DNA of 64,000 nt from Peribacillus frigoritolerans (GCF_004358755.1 NZ_SMZY01000004.1:62001-126000), one strand, 5' to 3'; shown: positions 16,106 to 24,971, counted from the first letter of the stretch. Notes: generated by a model from the sequence alone, not told the origin. Translations and numbers: made by a program.

Positions 16106-17371
16106 TTATGGCGCAAATTGCTGAAACACCGTTCTTCCCTGATCTTTAAAATGCTCTCTGTTTAAAATGGAATTAATAATCTGCTGATTTCGGTAGACAG
16201 ATAATCCAAGGTTTGTTGCTCCTGTTCCATGAGAATGCTCAAGGTTAGTCAGGACAAAAATGTTCTGCTCTCTTTGATCTTTAAAAACAAGGCTGAAATC
16301 AGCTTCAACCTTATACCTTTTTTCGTCCTCCCAGACAATGTCATCCCTCATTTCCTCAATCCAGTCAGGAAGATTCGGCTTATATCCAGTTGCAAAAATA
16401 ACGGCTTCTGTCTGATGCAGAAAGGATTCTTCTTTTTGCCACTGATGGCATTTCAGCGTAAATCCTCTTTCATCCTCTTTCAAGTCCTTTACCTCAGTAA
16501 GAGGCATAATTTTCACACGCGCATCCTTGCCGTGAATGGAACGGTGATAAAGCAGATCATAAATAGAAACGAGCGTTTTTTTGTCAATGCCGTTCCTCAG
16601 GTGCTCTAACTCAGGAAGCGCCTTCGTTCTTTGTTCAAAGCTTAGCTCTTGGAAATAGTTAACAAAGTCCGGGGAAAAAACCTCCTGGCCAAGCTTCGCA
16701 GACTCAAGCTGCATAAAACCTGCCGAACGGGTGAACCAGCTCAGTTCATAGTTACAACGATCCTCCGACTGCAGCAGATCAAGGAAGATTTCGGCTGCAC
16801 TTTGTCCAGATCCTACAACTGTTATGGCATTCTTCTTCTTTATGTTTTCCTGTTTATACAAGTAGTCGCTTGAATGGATGACACAGTCCCCTGTAGTTGT
16901 TTCAATAGGTATAAGAGGGATGCTCCCTGTGCCGAGTGATACATGCTTTGTTCTATAGACAGCAGCTTCCCCGTCATGATCAACATGTACTTCATAATGA
17001 TCTTTTTTATAGTCTACATGAGTAACGCATGAACTAAATGTGCAGCTATCAAGCTCTGAAGCGGCCCATGCTGCATATTCGCTGTACTCTCTCCGGGGAA
17101 TATCAAATCGATTAAAAAAGAAGAATGGATATAATCTGTTATGAGTATGTAAATAGTTTAGAAATGTATATTTGCTTCTCGGGTTGCAGAATGTAACCAA
17201 GTCTGCCAGGAAGGGAACTTGAAGATCAGATCCTTCAATGAGCATACCCGGATGCCATACAAATTCCTCGCTTTTGTCAAAAAAAACGGCGTTTATCTCA
17301 GGTATGTCCTCTATTAATGCTGCCAGTCCAAGATTAAAAGGTCCAATGCCAATTCCTATTACGTCATACAT
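16106..17371 (-). CDS. SidA/IucD/PvdA-type lysine or ornithine N-hydroxylase
   Basis: This 421-residue flavoprotein starts YDVIGIGIGPFNLGLAAL, the FAD-binding motif of N-hydroxylating monooxygenases. Near residue 187 is VVGSGQSAAEIFLDLL, the NADPH-binding motif. ATGYKPNLP and the C-terminal HGTGATNLGLSVYRNQQI complete the family signature. These enzymes hydroxylate the side-chain amine of L-lysine (N6) or L-ornithine (N5), the first step of hydroxamate siderophores. The sequence does not let me choose between the two substrates. No siderophore synthetase (IucA/IucC, NRPS) or exporter gene lies next to it, so it is either an orphan or works with genes elsewhere. Confidence 0.85.
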   Translation of the reverse strand: MYDVIGIGIGPFNLGLAALIEDIPEINAVFFDKSEEFVWHPGMLIEGSDLQVPFLADLVTFCNPRSKYTFLNYLHTHNRLYPFFFFNRFDIPRREYSEYAAWAASELDSCTFSSCVTHVDYKKDHYEVHVDHDGEAAVYRTKHVSLGTGSIPLIPIETTTGDCVIHSSDYLYKQENIKKKNAITVVGSGQSAAEIFLDLLQSEDRCNYELSWFTRSAGFMQLESAKLGQEVFSPDFVNYFQELSFEQRTKALPELEHLRNGIDKKTLVSIYDLLYHRSIHGKDARVKIMPLTEVKDLKEDERGFTLKCHQWQKEESFLHQTEAVIFATGYKPNLPDWIEEMRDDIVWEDEKRYKVEADFSLVFKDQREQNIFVLTNLEHSHGTGATNLGLSVYRNQQIINSILNREHFKDQGRTVFQQFAP

Positions 17372-17399
17372 ATCCTGTCACCTGCTTGTCTTTTCATTT

Positions 17400-17515
17400 G
17401 GCTGTTTTCGCATAGATTGTTGTTTTTCATTACAAATGATGCCCGTTCCTTGCAGCGAGAGGAACTAAAGGTTTTAACATCTAGTCTAATAGCAACAATA
17501 TTTACGAAAAGAGCC
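17400..17515. repeat. MITE-like repeat, copy 2 (core deleted)
   Basis: The element has 23-base terminal inverted repeats: left GGCTGTTTTCG then CATAGATTGTTG (17400-17422), right CAACAATATTTACGAAAA then GAGCC (17493-17515). The left 60 bases are nearly identical to the left of the copy at 24493. The palindromic GC-rich core is missing; sequence jumps from GGAACT to the right end. Confidence 0.75.
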
Positions 17516-17582
17516 TTTCTTTTAAAATATCTTTACCCATACCGGATATAGGATAACCAAAAGAGAGCACATCTGCAGGATT

Positions 17583-18509
17583 TTACATTTCCGCTGCACT
17601 CTCTTTATAGCTTTCGATTAATGAAATAAATTCCAGTACCTTTCTTTCATATCCTTTCGGGTCTGTTAAGAAGGCCTGCGCGTGACCTGCTTTTGGGACT
17701 AAATAAAGCTGTTTCATCCCTTTTTTCAAATGATACATATCCACCGACATTTTCATCGGAATAAATCGATCTTCTTTTCCATGAATAAAAAGAATCGGCG
17801 TTTTCGTATGCTCAAGGTCCCTGACTGGCTTGATTTCTTCAAACCCCCACCCATAACGGAGTTTCGTCACAATACTGGTCCAGGAGATCAGCGGGTAAAA
17901 CTTTATTTTGAAATCAATTCTTAGTCTCGTTTTCAGCAATTCCGTCAAATCGCTGAATGCACAATCGGCAATGCAAAACGCAACCCTTGGATCTTTTTTT
18001 ACATATTGAAGAGCAGAAGCTGCTCCAAGTGATTCACCGAGAATTCCTACAAAAGCATCTTCACCCAGTTTTTCATGAAGACAGTTCACCCATGCGTTTA
18101 AGTCATCACTCTCGTAATAGCCGAAAGAGGTGTGGTCACCGCCGCTCAGACCATGAAAACGATGATCACATAAAAGCACGTTAAATCCCTTTTTTTGAAA
18201 CATATCCACATATTTGAAGCTCCCGAACAGTGACCAGGTGATGCCATGCGCGATGATAATTGCTTTTTTGCTTTCTGAAACAGGAAACCACATTCCGTGA
18301 ATTTGATAGCCGTGAAAGGAGTCGATAAACCATTCTTCTTTTTGAGCGCTTTCAAATATATCCGTATTGATCTCTCCGCTCTCTACTCCAAGCAAATACG
18401 TTTTTTCGTATGCCACTTTTCTTGGAACGGTAATCAGACTGCTGAAAAAATAGGACACAGCGAGGATCGTCAAAAAAACGGCAAGGATAGAACAAATAAC
18501 AATCCACAT
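17583..18509 (-). CDS. Alpha/beta hydrolase, YqkD-like, membrane-anchored
   Basis: This 308-residue protein has an N-terminal hydrophobic helix (residues 2-24), probably an uncleaved anchor with the enzyme outside. The hydrolase core has AIIIAHGITW (oxyanion region), GESLGAASA (nucleophile serine elbow), ILFIHGKEDRFIP (acid aspartate) and PKAGHAQAF (catalytic histidine). The order and length resemble B. subtilis YqkD and related serine esterases or acyl-peptidases. The substrate is unknown. GGTGA precedes the ATG. It is divergent from the flavoprotein gene at 18692. Confidence 0.83.
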   Translation of the reverse strand: MWIVICSILAVFLTILAVSYFFSSLITVPRKVAYEKTYLLGVESGEINTDIFESAQKEEWFIDSFHGYQIHGMWFPVSESKKAIIIAHGITWSLFGSFKYVDMFQKKGFNVLLCDHRFHGLSGGDHTSFGYYESDDLNAWVNCLHEKLGEDAFVGILGESLGAASALQYVKKDPRVAFCIADCAFSDLTELLKTRLRIDFKIKFYPLISWTSIVTKLRYGWGFEEIKPVRDLEHTKTPILFIHGKEDRFIPMKMSVDMYHLKKGMKQLYLVPKAGHAQAFLTDPKGYERKVLEFISLIESYKESAAEM

Positions 18510-18691
18510 GAAATCACCTTCACTTCCCTTTTTCCCATCATATTATTTCCTTCCATCATAGGTGAAAAATGTAAAGCTGATGTTTTAAGTTCTGTAAAAG
18601 TTTTTTTAATTATGCAGAGCATATTGGAACTTGGGTATCTGTGAATGCTAACAGTACAATGACAGAAATCAGGTTGAATGAGGTGTGAAAA

Positions 18692-20191
18692 ATGACGCAT
18701 AAAGTTGTTGTGATTGGAGGCGGAATCGGAGGGCTGACAGCTGCTGCATTGCTTGCTGATAATCAGATCGATGTGACAGTGCTTGAAGCTTCTAATGAAT
18801 GGGGCGGATGTGCAGGAAAGTTTCGGCATGGTCAGTACTTATTTCCTGTTGGAGCAACACTCGGTATGGGTTTTGAAACAGGCGGTGTTCACCAAAAAAT
18901 CTTTGAAGAGCTACATCTTCCTTTTGAAGAACATTCCCTGCTTGATCCCATTATGGACATTCATTTGCCTGGAAGAACAGTGAGCTACCGCCGTGACCGC
19001 AATGCTTACATCACTGAACTGAAAAGCCACTTTCCGCATTTGAGCAATAAAATCGATTCATTTTACATGGAAATATGGCGAATGGGAGCAGAGGTAAAAA
19101 AACTGATTGATCCGCTTCCTGTTCTTCCTCCAAAAACAGCTTCGGAATGGAGAAAATTGCTGCAGTCAATACAGCCCTCTACTTTGAAGCTCCTCCCCTA
19201 TTTCCAAAAAACAATGAGCGCACTCTTGAATAAGCACCGATTGAACGATGAGCATGAATTTGTTCATATCATTGATGCACAGCTGATCGATTCCATGCAG
19301 ACAGCAAGCAGCGATTGCTCGGCCATACTCGGTGCATACGCACTGACTGTCTACCACGAGGGTGCTTTTTACTTAAATGGAGGCTTGTATCAAATTGCGG
19401 AGCGTTTGGCAGAATCAGTTGAAACTAGAGGAGGGACATTGCGCAAGCGCTCCTGGGTTCAGCAAATCCACAGGGAAAAGTACGGCTATATGGTAACAGA
19501 TCAAAGAGAACGGACCTATTACGCTGATTACGTCATATGCAACCTTCCCTTGCCAAGCTTCACCAAGATCTTGTCACCTGAGCTGCTGCATTCTCTAAGC
19601 AAATCTTATGCCAAGAAAGAGACTCAATCCCAATGGGGAACGATGACTCTCTACATGACGGTGAAAGAAAAACTGCTACCGGAAGACTTCCCGCTTTTTC
19701 ATCAAGTCATAGATAATCATTCAGGCAAATTGGCAGAAGGTCACCATATCTTCCTTTCCATCTCGAAGAAAAATGACAAGCTGCGTGCACCAGCCGGTTT
19801 CCGCACTATGACATCAAGCACGCACACAGAGCTTGAAAATTGGGACACGAAAGAAAAATACGATCATTACAAAGAGGTTCTCGCTGAAAAGATGCTGAAA
19901 TCCATTGAAATGGCACTGCCCGGTCTTCGGGAAAACTTAATAGACATGATGACAGGCGCCCCAAAAGCATGGGAACGGTTCACAAAGCGGCCTTCGGGTA
20001 TGGTTGGCGGCTATCCTCAAACACTTGATCACGCCTTATTCAAAAGTCTTTCACATCGGACTGGAATTAAGGGAATTTACTTATGCGGGGACAGCGTCTT
20101 TCCTGGAGCGGGCACGATTGGCGTATCGGTAAGCGGATATCATGCTTATCAATCGGTTTTGGCTGATATTCGGAAAGCGGAGAGGGAATGA
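18692..20191 (+). CDS. Phytoene desaturase-like FAD-dependent oxidoreductase
   Basis: This 499-residue flavoprotein starts with a dinucleotide-binding motif VVVIGGGIGGLTAAALLAD and ends with the second FAD motif, IYLCGDSVFPGAGTIGVSVSGYHA. In between are YHEGAFYLNGGLYQIAERLA and a variable substrate region. This layout is that of the carotenoid desaturase/isomerase (CrtI/CrtN/CrtD, CrtISO) superfamily. No squalene or phytoene synthase (CrtM/CrtB) gene is nearby, so a carotenoid role is not secured; other members act on retinol or unknown lipids. GAGGTG stands before the ATG. It is monocistronic. Confidence 0.75.
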   Translation: MTHKVVVIGGGIGGLTAAALLADNQIDVTVLEASNEWGGCAGKFRHGQYLFPVGATLGMGFETGGVHQKIFEELHLPFEEHSLLDPIMDIHLPGRTVSYRRDRNAYITELKSHFPHLSNKIDSFYMEIWRMGAEVKKLIDPLPVLPPKTASEWRKLLQSIQPSTLKLLPYFQKTMSALLNKHRLNDEHEFVHIIDAQLIDSMQTASSDCSAILGAYALTVYHEGAFYLNGGLYQIAERLAESVETRGGTLRKRSWVQQIHREKYGYMVTDQRERTYYADYVICNLPLPSFTKILSPELLHSLSKSYAKKETQSQWGTMTLYMTVKEKLLPEDFPLFHQVIDNHSGKLAEGHHIFLSISKKNDKLRAPAGFRTMTSSTHTELENWDTKEKYDHYKEVLAEKMLKSIEMALPGLRENLIDMMTGAPKAWERFTKRPSGMVGGYPQTLDHALFKSLSHRTGIKGIYLCGDSVFPGAGTIGVSVSGYHAYQSVLADIRKAERE

Positions 20192-20313
20192 TTTGGGAGG
20201 AAAGTGTGAAGATTTCTTTACAGCCATTGTTTTTAAGCCGTTTTTTAGAGTATTCAGCCGTTTCTTGAAATGTTTCGGCAAACCTCAAAATCAATATTCC
20301 GCTAATTCTCAAT

Positions 20314-20346
20314 AAAAAAAGCCAGGCATATTAAGCCTGACTTTTT
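20314..20346 (-). terminator. Terminator of the trehalose operon
   Basis: On the minus strand AAAAAAGTCAGGC and GCCTGGCTTTTTT form a stem with one G-T pair and a T tail, directly at the treR stop. Confidence 0.85.
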
Positions 20347-21065
20347 TAATGTCCTCTTCTCGCAAAATCAACAAATCTGAATTTATCAAGTCTGTGGCGT
20401 GATTCTGTGTACTGAAACAGGCTTGTATCTTCAAGATATACGTGATTTTTTACAACGACGATATGCTGGAAGTTTATTAAATCCAAGTAGTTGAAATCTT
20501 CCTCTGTACACTCTTCTACGACAATTTCTTTTTTCGCAAAGCTGATTTTTAATTTTAATTCTTCTTCAATGTAGCGGTAGATCGAGTCCTCGCAGATTTC
20601 CTTTGTTAAAAAAGGAATGTGCTTCCGATTGAGATAATCCTTATCAAGGATGATGTTCTCGCCGTCAATTTTTCTTGACCTGACAACCTCCCAGACCTCG
20701 TCATGCGCACCCAGGTTCAGCTGCTGCATAATAAAATTGCCTGGCTTTATGAGACCGAATTTCTCGACTGCTGTATGAGAGGTTCTTCCTAAGTTCTGCG
20801 AAAGCTCTTTGAAACTGACGAGACCCGACACAGGAAAGCTCATTTTGGTGACATCGAGAACAATTGACCCTTTCCCTTTAACCTTTTGAATGTACCCATT
20901 TTGGGCAAGAAGGTTAAGGGCCTTGCGGATCGTTTCCCTTGAAGTATCATATTGCACGGCGAGCTCGTTTTCAGAGGGCAGAGTTTCATTCACTTTAACA
21001 AGTCCCTGTTTAATCCCTTCTGATAGCTCCTGATAAATCGCCAAATATTTATTGTTTGTTTTCAT
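20346..21065 (-). CDS. treR: Trehalose operon repressor, GntR family
   Basis: This 239-residue protein has an N-terminal winged helix (LPSENELAVQYDTSRETIRKA, residues about 28-48) and a C-terminal UTRA effector domain, as in B. subtilis TreR. That protein releases its operators when trehalose-6-phosphate binds. It is the last gene of treP-treA-treR. Two palindromes TGTATATACA in the treP promoter (24341-24350, 24373-24382) are the likely targets, so it should repress its own transcription too. The start lies 26 bases after the treA stop. Confidence 0.9.
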   Translation of the reverse strand: MKTNNKYLAIYQELSEGIKQGLVKVNETLPSENELAVQYDTSRETIRKALNLLAQNGYIQKVKGKGSIVLDVTKMSFPVSGLVSFKELSQNLGRTSHTAVEKFGLIKPGNFIMQQLNLGAHDEVWEVVRSRKIDGENIILDKDYLNRKHIPFLTKEICEDSIYRYIEEELKLKISFAKKEIVVEECTEEDFNYLDLINFQHIVVVKNHVYLEDTSLFQYTESRHRLDKFRFVDFARRGH

Positions 21066-21091
21066 CTTTAACCACCACCACTAGTTTACCA

Positions 21092-22777
21092 TTACTTCTT
21101 AAGATGATAAACGATGGACTCAAACGGGCGCAATGTGACGTCTTTAAATGATTGCGCAGAATCAGAATAGTTGGAGATAAGAATTTCACTGTTATATCCA
21201 TCTGCATCAACATGATCCGGCAAAGTAAAGACGGTTTCCTGTTCATAGAAGTTATTGATAACAAGCAGCTTCTCTCCATCTCCATTTCGCACGTATGCAA
21301 ACAGCTGATCGTGATCTTCAAGGATCAATTCATAATCCCCGTAAGTGATTAAATCAATGTCTTTTCTAAGCTGAATCAATTTTTGATAGTGATAAAAAAC
21401 AGAGTTTGCATCTTGAAGGGCATTCTCTGCATTGATTTCAGGATAATTGCTTGCAGGCTTGATCCAAGGTGTTCCAGCTGTAAAGCCGGCATGCTTGGAA
21501 TCATTCCATTGAACAGGTGTGCGTGAGTTATCTCTTGATTTGCTTTTTAATATCTCGATAATCTCTTCTTCTGACTTCCCTGCATTTTTCAAAATTTCGA
21601 ATGTATTCAGGGTTTCAACATCACGATATTCACTGATGCTTTCGAATTTAGGATTCGTCATTCCAAACTCTTCTCCCTGGTAAATGTAAGGAGTTCCCTG
21701 CATCATGTGAATCGTTGTCGCAAGCATTTTAGCTGATTCGATGCGGTATTCCCCATCATTTCCATATCTTGAAACAATCCGCGGCTGGTCATGGTTGCAC
21801 CAGAACAAGGCGTTCCAGCCTCCGCCTTTATGCATCTCCACCTGCCATGTTGAAAGAATTTGCTTTAATGCACCAAAATCAAAATCAGCCAGTGCCCATT
21901 TTTCCCCGTTCGGGTAATCCACTTTCAAATGGTGGAAATTGAATGTCATGCTTAGTTCTTTTGATTCCGGATTTGAATACTCAATGCAATTTTCAATCGT
22001 CGTTGAAGACATTTCCCCAACCGTCATACTGTCATACTTCGAAAAAACTTCCTTGTTCATTTCTTTCATATATTCATGCACACGCGGACCGTCAGTGTAA
22101 AACTTGCGGCCGTCGCCAGGAGCTGTACTTCCATCATCATCCGGGAAATCCTGATTTTTTGAAATCAGGTTAATGACATCAAGTCTAAAGCCGTCTACTC
22201 CTTTTTCAAACCAGAACTGCATCATTTCATAGACTTTTCTGCGGACTTCTTCATTCTCCCAATTCAAGTCAGCTTGTGTCACGTCAAACAGGTGCAGATA
22301 ATATTCGCCTGTTTTTTCATCAAGCTTCCATGCCGAGCCGCCGAATTTTGAAATCCAGTTCGTCGGTTCAGAGCCGTCTTCCTTTCCTTCTTTCCAAATA
22401 TAGAAATCGCGGTATGGATTCTCTTTTGATGATTGTGATTCCTTAAACCATGCGTGCTCAGTAGAAGTATGGTTGACCACAATATCCATGATGATTTTAA
22501 TTCCGCGATCGTGAGCTTCTTGTAATAGAGATTCAAAATCTTCCATTGTTCCATATTCTTCGTGGATGGAATAATAGTCGCTGATGTCATATCCATTGTC
22601 TTTTTGAGGAGATTCATAAATCGGCGTCAGCCATACAACATCAATGCCGAGCTCTTTTAAATAATCAAGCTTTTCTATAATGCCCTGAATATCGCCTACT
22701 CCGTTTCCATTTGTATCGTTAAAGCTTTTCGGATAAATTTGATAAACCGCTGATTTTTTCCACCAAGGCTGTTTCAT
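21092..22777 (-). CDS. treA: Alpha,alpha-phosphotrehalase (trehalose-6-phosphate hydrolase)
   Basis: This 561-residue GH13 enzyme has the family regions MDIVVNHTS, GFRLDVINLI (nucleophile Asp), TVGEMSSTT (acid Glu) and FWCNHDQPRIVSRYG. It hydrolyses trehalose-6-phosphate delivered by TreP to glucose and glucose-6-phosphate in the cytosol. The start is set at 22775-22777 (KQPWWKKSAVYQIYPKSF), as in B. subtilis TreA. A frame open up to 22858 would run through the hairpin at 22813-22838 into the treP 3' end. A GGTGGTG-type site precedes the chosen ATG. Confidence 0.93.
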   Translation of the reverse strand: MKQPWWKKSAVYQIYPKSFNDTNGNGVGDIQGIIEKLDYLKELGIDVVWLTPIYESPQKDNGYDISDYYSIHEEYGTMEDFESLLQEAHDRGIKIIMDIVVNHTSTEHAWFKESQSSKENPYRDFYIWKEGKEDGSEPTNWISKFGGSAWKLDEKTGEYYLHLFDVTQADLNWENEEVRRKVYEMMQFWFEKGVDGFRLDVINLISKNQDFPDDDGSTAPGDGRKFYTDGPRVHEYMKEMNKEVFSKYDSMTVGEMSSTTIENCIEYSNPESKELSMTFNFHHLKVDYPNGEKWALADFDFGALKQILSTWQVEMHKGGGWNALFWCNHDQPRIVSRYGNDGEYRIESAKMLATTIHMMQGTPYIYQGEEFGMTNPKFESISEYRDVETLNTFEILKNAGKSEEEIIEILKSKSRDNSRTPVQWNDSKHAGFTAGTPWIKPASNYPEINAENALQDANSVFYHYQKLIQLRKDIDLITYGDYELILEDHDQLFAYVRNGDGEKLLVINNFYEQETVFTLPDHVDADGYNSEILISNYSDSAQSFKDVTLRPFESIVYHLKK

Positions 22778-22812
22778 TTTACATGCACCACCATCTTTTA
22801 GATTTAAACGGC

Positions 22813-22838
22813 AAAAAGGACAATGGCTTGTCCTTTTT
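22813..22838 (-). terminator. Intercistronic stem-loop between treP and treA
   Basis: AAAAAGGACAA and TTGTCCTTTTT pair perfectly with a four-base loop, beginning five bases after the treP stop. There is no T run beyond the stem, so it probably attenuates or protects the treP message rather than ending transcription. Confidence 0.6.
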
Positions 22839-22842
22839 GTTT

Positions 22843-24258
22843 TTATTTTTTCTTCCAATTAAACTTGGCAAATACGTAAGTCAGTACGAATGGCACAACA
22901 ATTGCAATCGCCATTCCGATAAAGAACGCCGTCCAGTATTCGGATTGAATGGACAGGAATCCAGGAATTCCTCCAACACCGATTGAGAAAGCTTTAACAT
23001 GATTGATTGTAATAAAGATACCTGCGATTGCTGAACCGATCATCGCGGCGATGAATGGATAGCGGTATCTAAGATTCACACCAAACATAGCAGGCTCTGT
23101 AATACCAAGGTAAGCTGAAATTCCTGAAGTCAGCGCCAAACCTTTTTGTTTTTCATCTTTCACGATGCGCATCATGGCAAAGGCTGCTGAACCCTGTGCA
23201 ATGTTTGATAAAGCAAGCATCGGCCATAAGAATGTGCCGCCAGCACTTGCTACAAGCTGCAGGTCAACTGCAAGGAACGTATGATGCATGCCTGTTACAA
23301 CAAGAAGTGAATATAATCCTCCGTAGAGCAAGCCGCCAAGAGCTGCAAAGTTATCAAAAATGGCAATGACACCGTCTGTAATAAAGTTTCCTGCTGCAAA
23401 TGTAATTGGTCCAATAACGATAAAAGCTGCAAACCCAGTAACCAATAATGTAATTGGGGCAACTACTAATAGCTTGATTGAATCAGGTACTCTTTTATTT
23501 AAAAAGACTTCAATTTTAGCGAGCAAATAAGAAGCAAACAGAACTGGAAGAACTTGTCCCTGATAGCCGATCTTTTCAACCTCAAGTCCGAATATGTTCC
23601 ACACAGGAACCTCGCCTTTGGCCTGAGCTTCGCCGTATGACCATGCATTAAGAAGATCCGGATGCACGAGGATTAACCCAAGAACAATCCCGAGCAGCGG
23701 ACTTCCTCCAAAGCGTTTCACAGCTGACCAGCCGATTAAGGCAGGGAGGAACGTAAACGCCGTATTCGCAATCAAGTTAATAATGCCGGATAAATCAGCC
23801 CACTGCGGATAAACATCAATAAGAGATTTATCATCAAAGAAAATTCCTGCACCACTCAGGATGTTGTTAATTCCCATCAATAAACCAGCTGTTACGATCG
23901 CCGGCAAAATCGGAATGAAAATATCAGCCAGCATTTTTACCGCTTTTTGGATAGGATTCAGTTTGCTTGAAGCTGCATCCTTTACGTCTTCTTTTGAAGA
24001 TTCGGCCATTCCGGTTTGTTCGGCCATTTCCTTGTAAACTTTATCAACAAGACCTTGTCCAATCACAACCTGGAACTGGCCATTTGTCGAAAACGAACCT
24101 TTTACCATATCAATCTGATCGAGTTTTTCTTTATCCACTTTGCTTTCGTCTTTCAAAGCGAAGCGCAAACGAGTGACACAGTGTGTAGCTGCCGCAATGT
24201 TATCTTTACCGCCGACAGCATCAACGATATCTCGGACTTCCTGTTTGTTCACACTCAT
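22843..24258 (-). CDS. treP: Trehalose-specific PTS permease, EIIBC
   Basis: This 471-residue protein has an N-terminal EIIB domain (residues about 1-85) with the phosphorylated cysteine in THCVTRLRF (Cys27). The EIIC domain has about ten membrane helices, with SGISAYLGITEPAMFGVNLR near residue 385, the glucose-superfamily EIIC signature. No EIIA is attached, so phosphate must come from another EIIA-Glc-type protein, as in B. subtilis. It imports and phosphorylates trehalose. It is first in the operon; promoter, two TreR-type operators and two cre sites lie upstream. Confidence 0.93.
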   Translation of the reverse strand: MSVNKQEVRDIVDAVGGKDNIAAATHCVTRLRFALKDESKVDKEKLDQIDMVKGSFSTNGQFQVVIGQGLVDKVYKEMAEQTGMAESSKEDVKDAASSKLNPIQKAVKMLADIFIPILPAIVTAGLLMGINNILSGAGIFFDDKSLIDVYPQWADLSGIINLIANTAFTFLPALIGWSAVKRFGGSPLLGIVLGLILVHPDLLNAWSYGEAQAKGEVPVWNIFGLEVEKIGYQGQVLPVLFASYLLAKIEVFLNKRVPDSIKLLVVAPITLLVTGFAAFIVIGPITFAAGNFITDGVIAIFDNFAALGGLLYGGLYSLLVVTGMHHTFLAVDLQLVASAGGTFLWPMLALSNIAQGSAAFAMMRIVKDEKQKGLALTSGISAYLGITEPAMFGVNLRYRYPFIAAMIGSAIAGIFITINHVKAFSIGVGGIPGFLSIQSEYWTAFFIGMAIAIVVPFVLTYVFAKFNWKKK

Positions 24259-24272
24259 CTATTTCAACCTCC

Positions 24273-24286
24273 CGTAATCGTTTTCA
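24273..24286 (-). promoter_or_regulatory. cre site downstream of the tre promoter
   Basis: TGAAAACGATTACG on the minus strand fits the catabolite-responsive element consensus. It lies between promoter and treP, where CcpA could block elongation. Confidence 0.65.
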
Positions 24287-24340
24287 TTAATAGCCTAGTA
24301 TTGCCTAAAAACGCCTTCCATTTATCCCATTTCACATTCC

Positions 24341-24350
24341 TGTATATACA
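24341..24350. promoter_or_regulatory. TreR operator, downstream copy
   Basis: The perfect palindrome TGTATATACA lies about 13-22 bases past the -10 box of the tre promoter. It matches the TreR operator core known from B. subtilis. Confidence 0.75.
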
Positions 24351-24362
24351 AGTTACAAACAT

Positions 24363-24391
24363 ATTGTATTCCTGTATATACATGTTGTCAA
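24363..24391 (-). promoter_or_regulatory. Sigma-A promoter of treP-treA-treR
   Basis: On the minus strand TTGACA (24386-24391) and TACAAT (24363-24368) are separated by exactly 17 bases. A TreR-type operator fills the spacer. Confidence 0.85.
24373..24382. promoter_or_regulatory. TreR operator within the promoter spacer
   Basis: A second TGTATATACA palindrome lies between the -35 and -10 boxes, so bound repressor would exclude RNA polymerase. Its centre is 32 bases from that of the other operator. Confidence 0.75.
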
Positions 24392-24399
24392 CAAAAAAA

Positions 24400-24413
24400 C
24401 GTAATCGTTTTCA
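24400..24413 (-). promoter_or_regulatory. cre site upstream of the tre promoter
   Basis: The same 14-base sequence as at 24273 (TGAAAACGATTACG, minus strand) occurs nine bases upstream of the -35 box. Confidence 0.6.
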
Positions 24414-24492
24414 CGGGCTAAGCTAATTTCCCTTTTAATCAGGCTATTTGCCAAATCCATCCATCTTTTTGTTAATGTGATGCTTGTATCAT

Positions 24493-24701
24493 TTTTCGCA
24501 TAGATTGTTGTTTTTCATGATAAATGTTGTCCGTTCCTTGCAGCAAGAGGAACTTGCTTTCCGCGGGGAGCATGAGAGCCTCCTCGGCTTTGCCTGTGGG
24601 GTCTCCCATTTTGCTCTAATTCCCGCAGGAGTCAAGTTCCTTCCGCTGCAATCCACTAAGGCTATTACCATATAATCGGTTAGCAACAATATTTACGAAA
24701 A
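24493..24701. repeat. MITE-like repeat, copy 3 (complete)
   Basis: This is the main content of the 742-base gap between treP and the DUF429 gene. Terminal inverted repeats are TTTTCGCATAGATTGTTG (24493-24510) and CAACAATATTTACGAAAA (24684-24701). A palindromic core has arms GGAACTT (24549-24555) and AAGTTCC (24634-24640), with CCGCGGGG and CCCGCAGG inside. Short frames read through it on both strands but have no ribosome binding sites. The sequence from 24702 to 24970 holds nothing I can identify. Confidence 0.75.
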
Positions 24702-24971
24702 TAGCCTTATAAAAAGAGCGCTTTTGAAAAATATCGTACGAGGACCGAATAATTATGTACATAAGCTGCAGCCCATCCTTCACCCGCCTTTCTATCATTA
24801 TTCCGAATTAATTATCCATACCCTCTATCATCTGCAAAATAGCACTCTTTTCACTTTTTTGTTTTATGCTGGCGAAGTTAAAAAGCTTTTTCGATCGCCT
24901 CCAGCAGGTTTGTGCCCACTCACGCTGTTTTCCGGCCATTCATTGCTTTAATAGCCGAGAACAAAAAAATA

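Noticed and set aside
17562-17609. Terminator overlapping the 3' end of the hydrolase gene
   Set aside because: AAGAGAG arms pair but are about 30 bases apart with mismatches next to them; too weak to list as a feature.
22778-22858. 27-codon N-terminal extension of the phosphotrehalase
   Set aside because: It crosses the hairpin and the treP stop region and does not match the TreA N-terminus, which begins at the WWKK region.
24489-24689. A 66-codon frame running through the dispersed repeat
   Set aside because: It spans terminal inverted repeat and palindromic core and lacks a start signal; similar frames arise wherever this repeat occurs.
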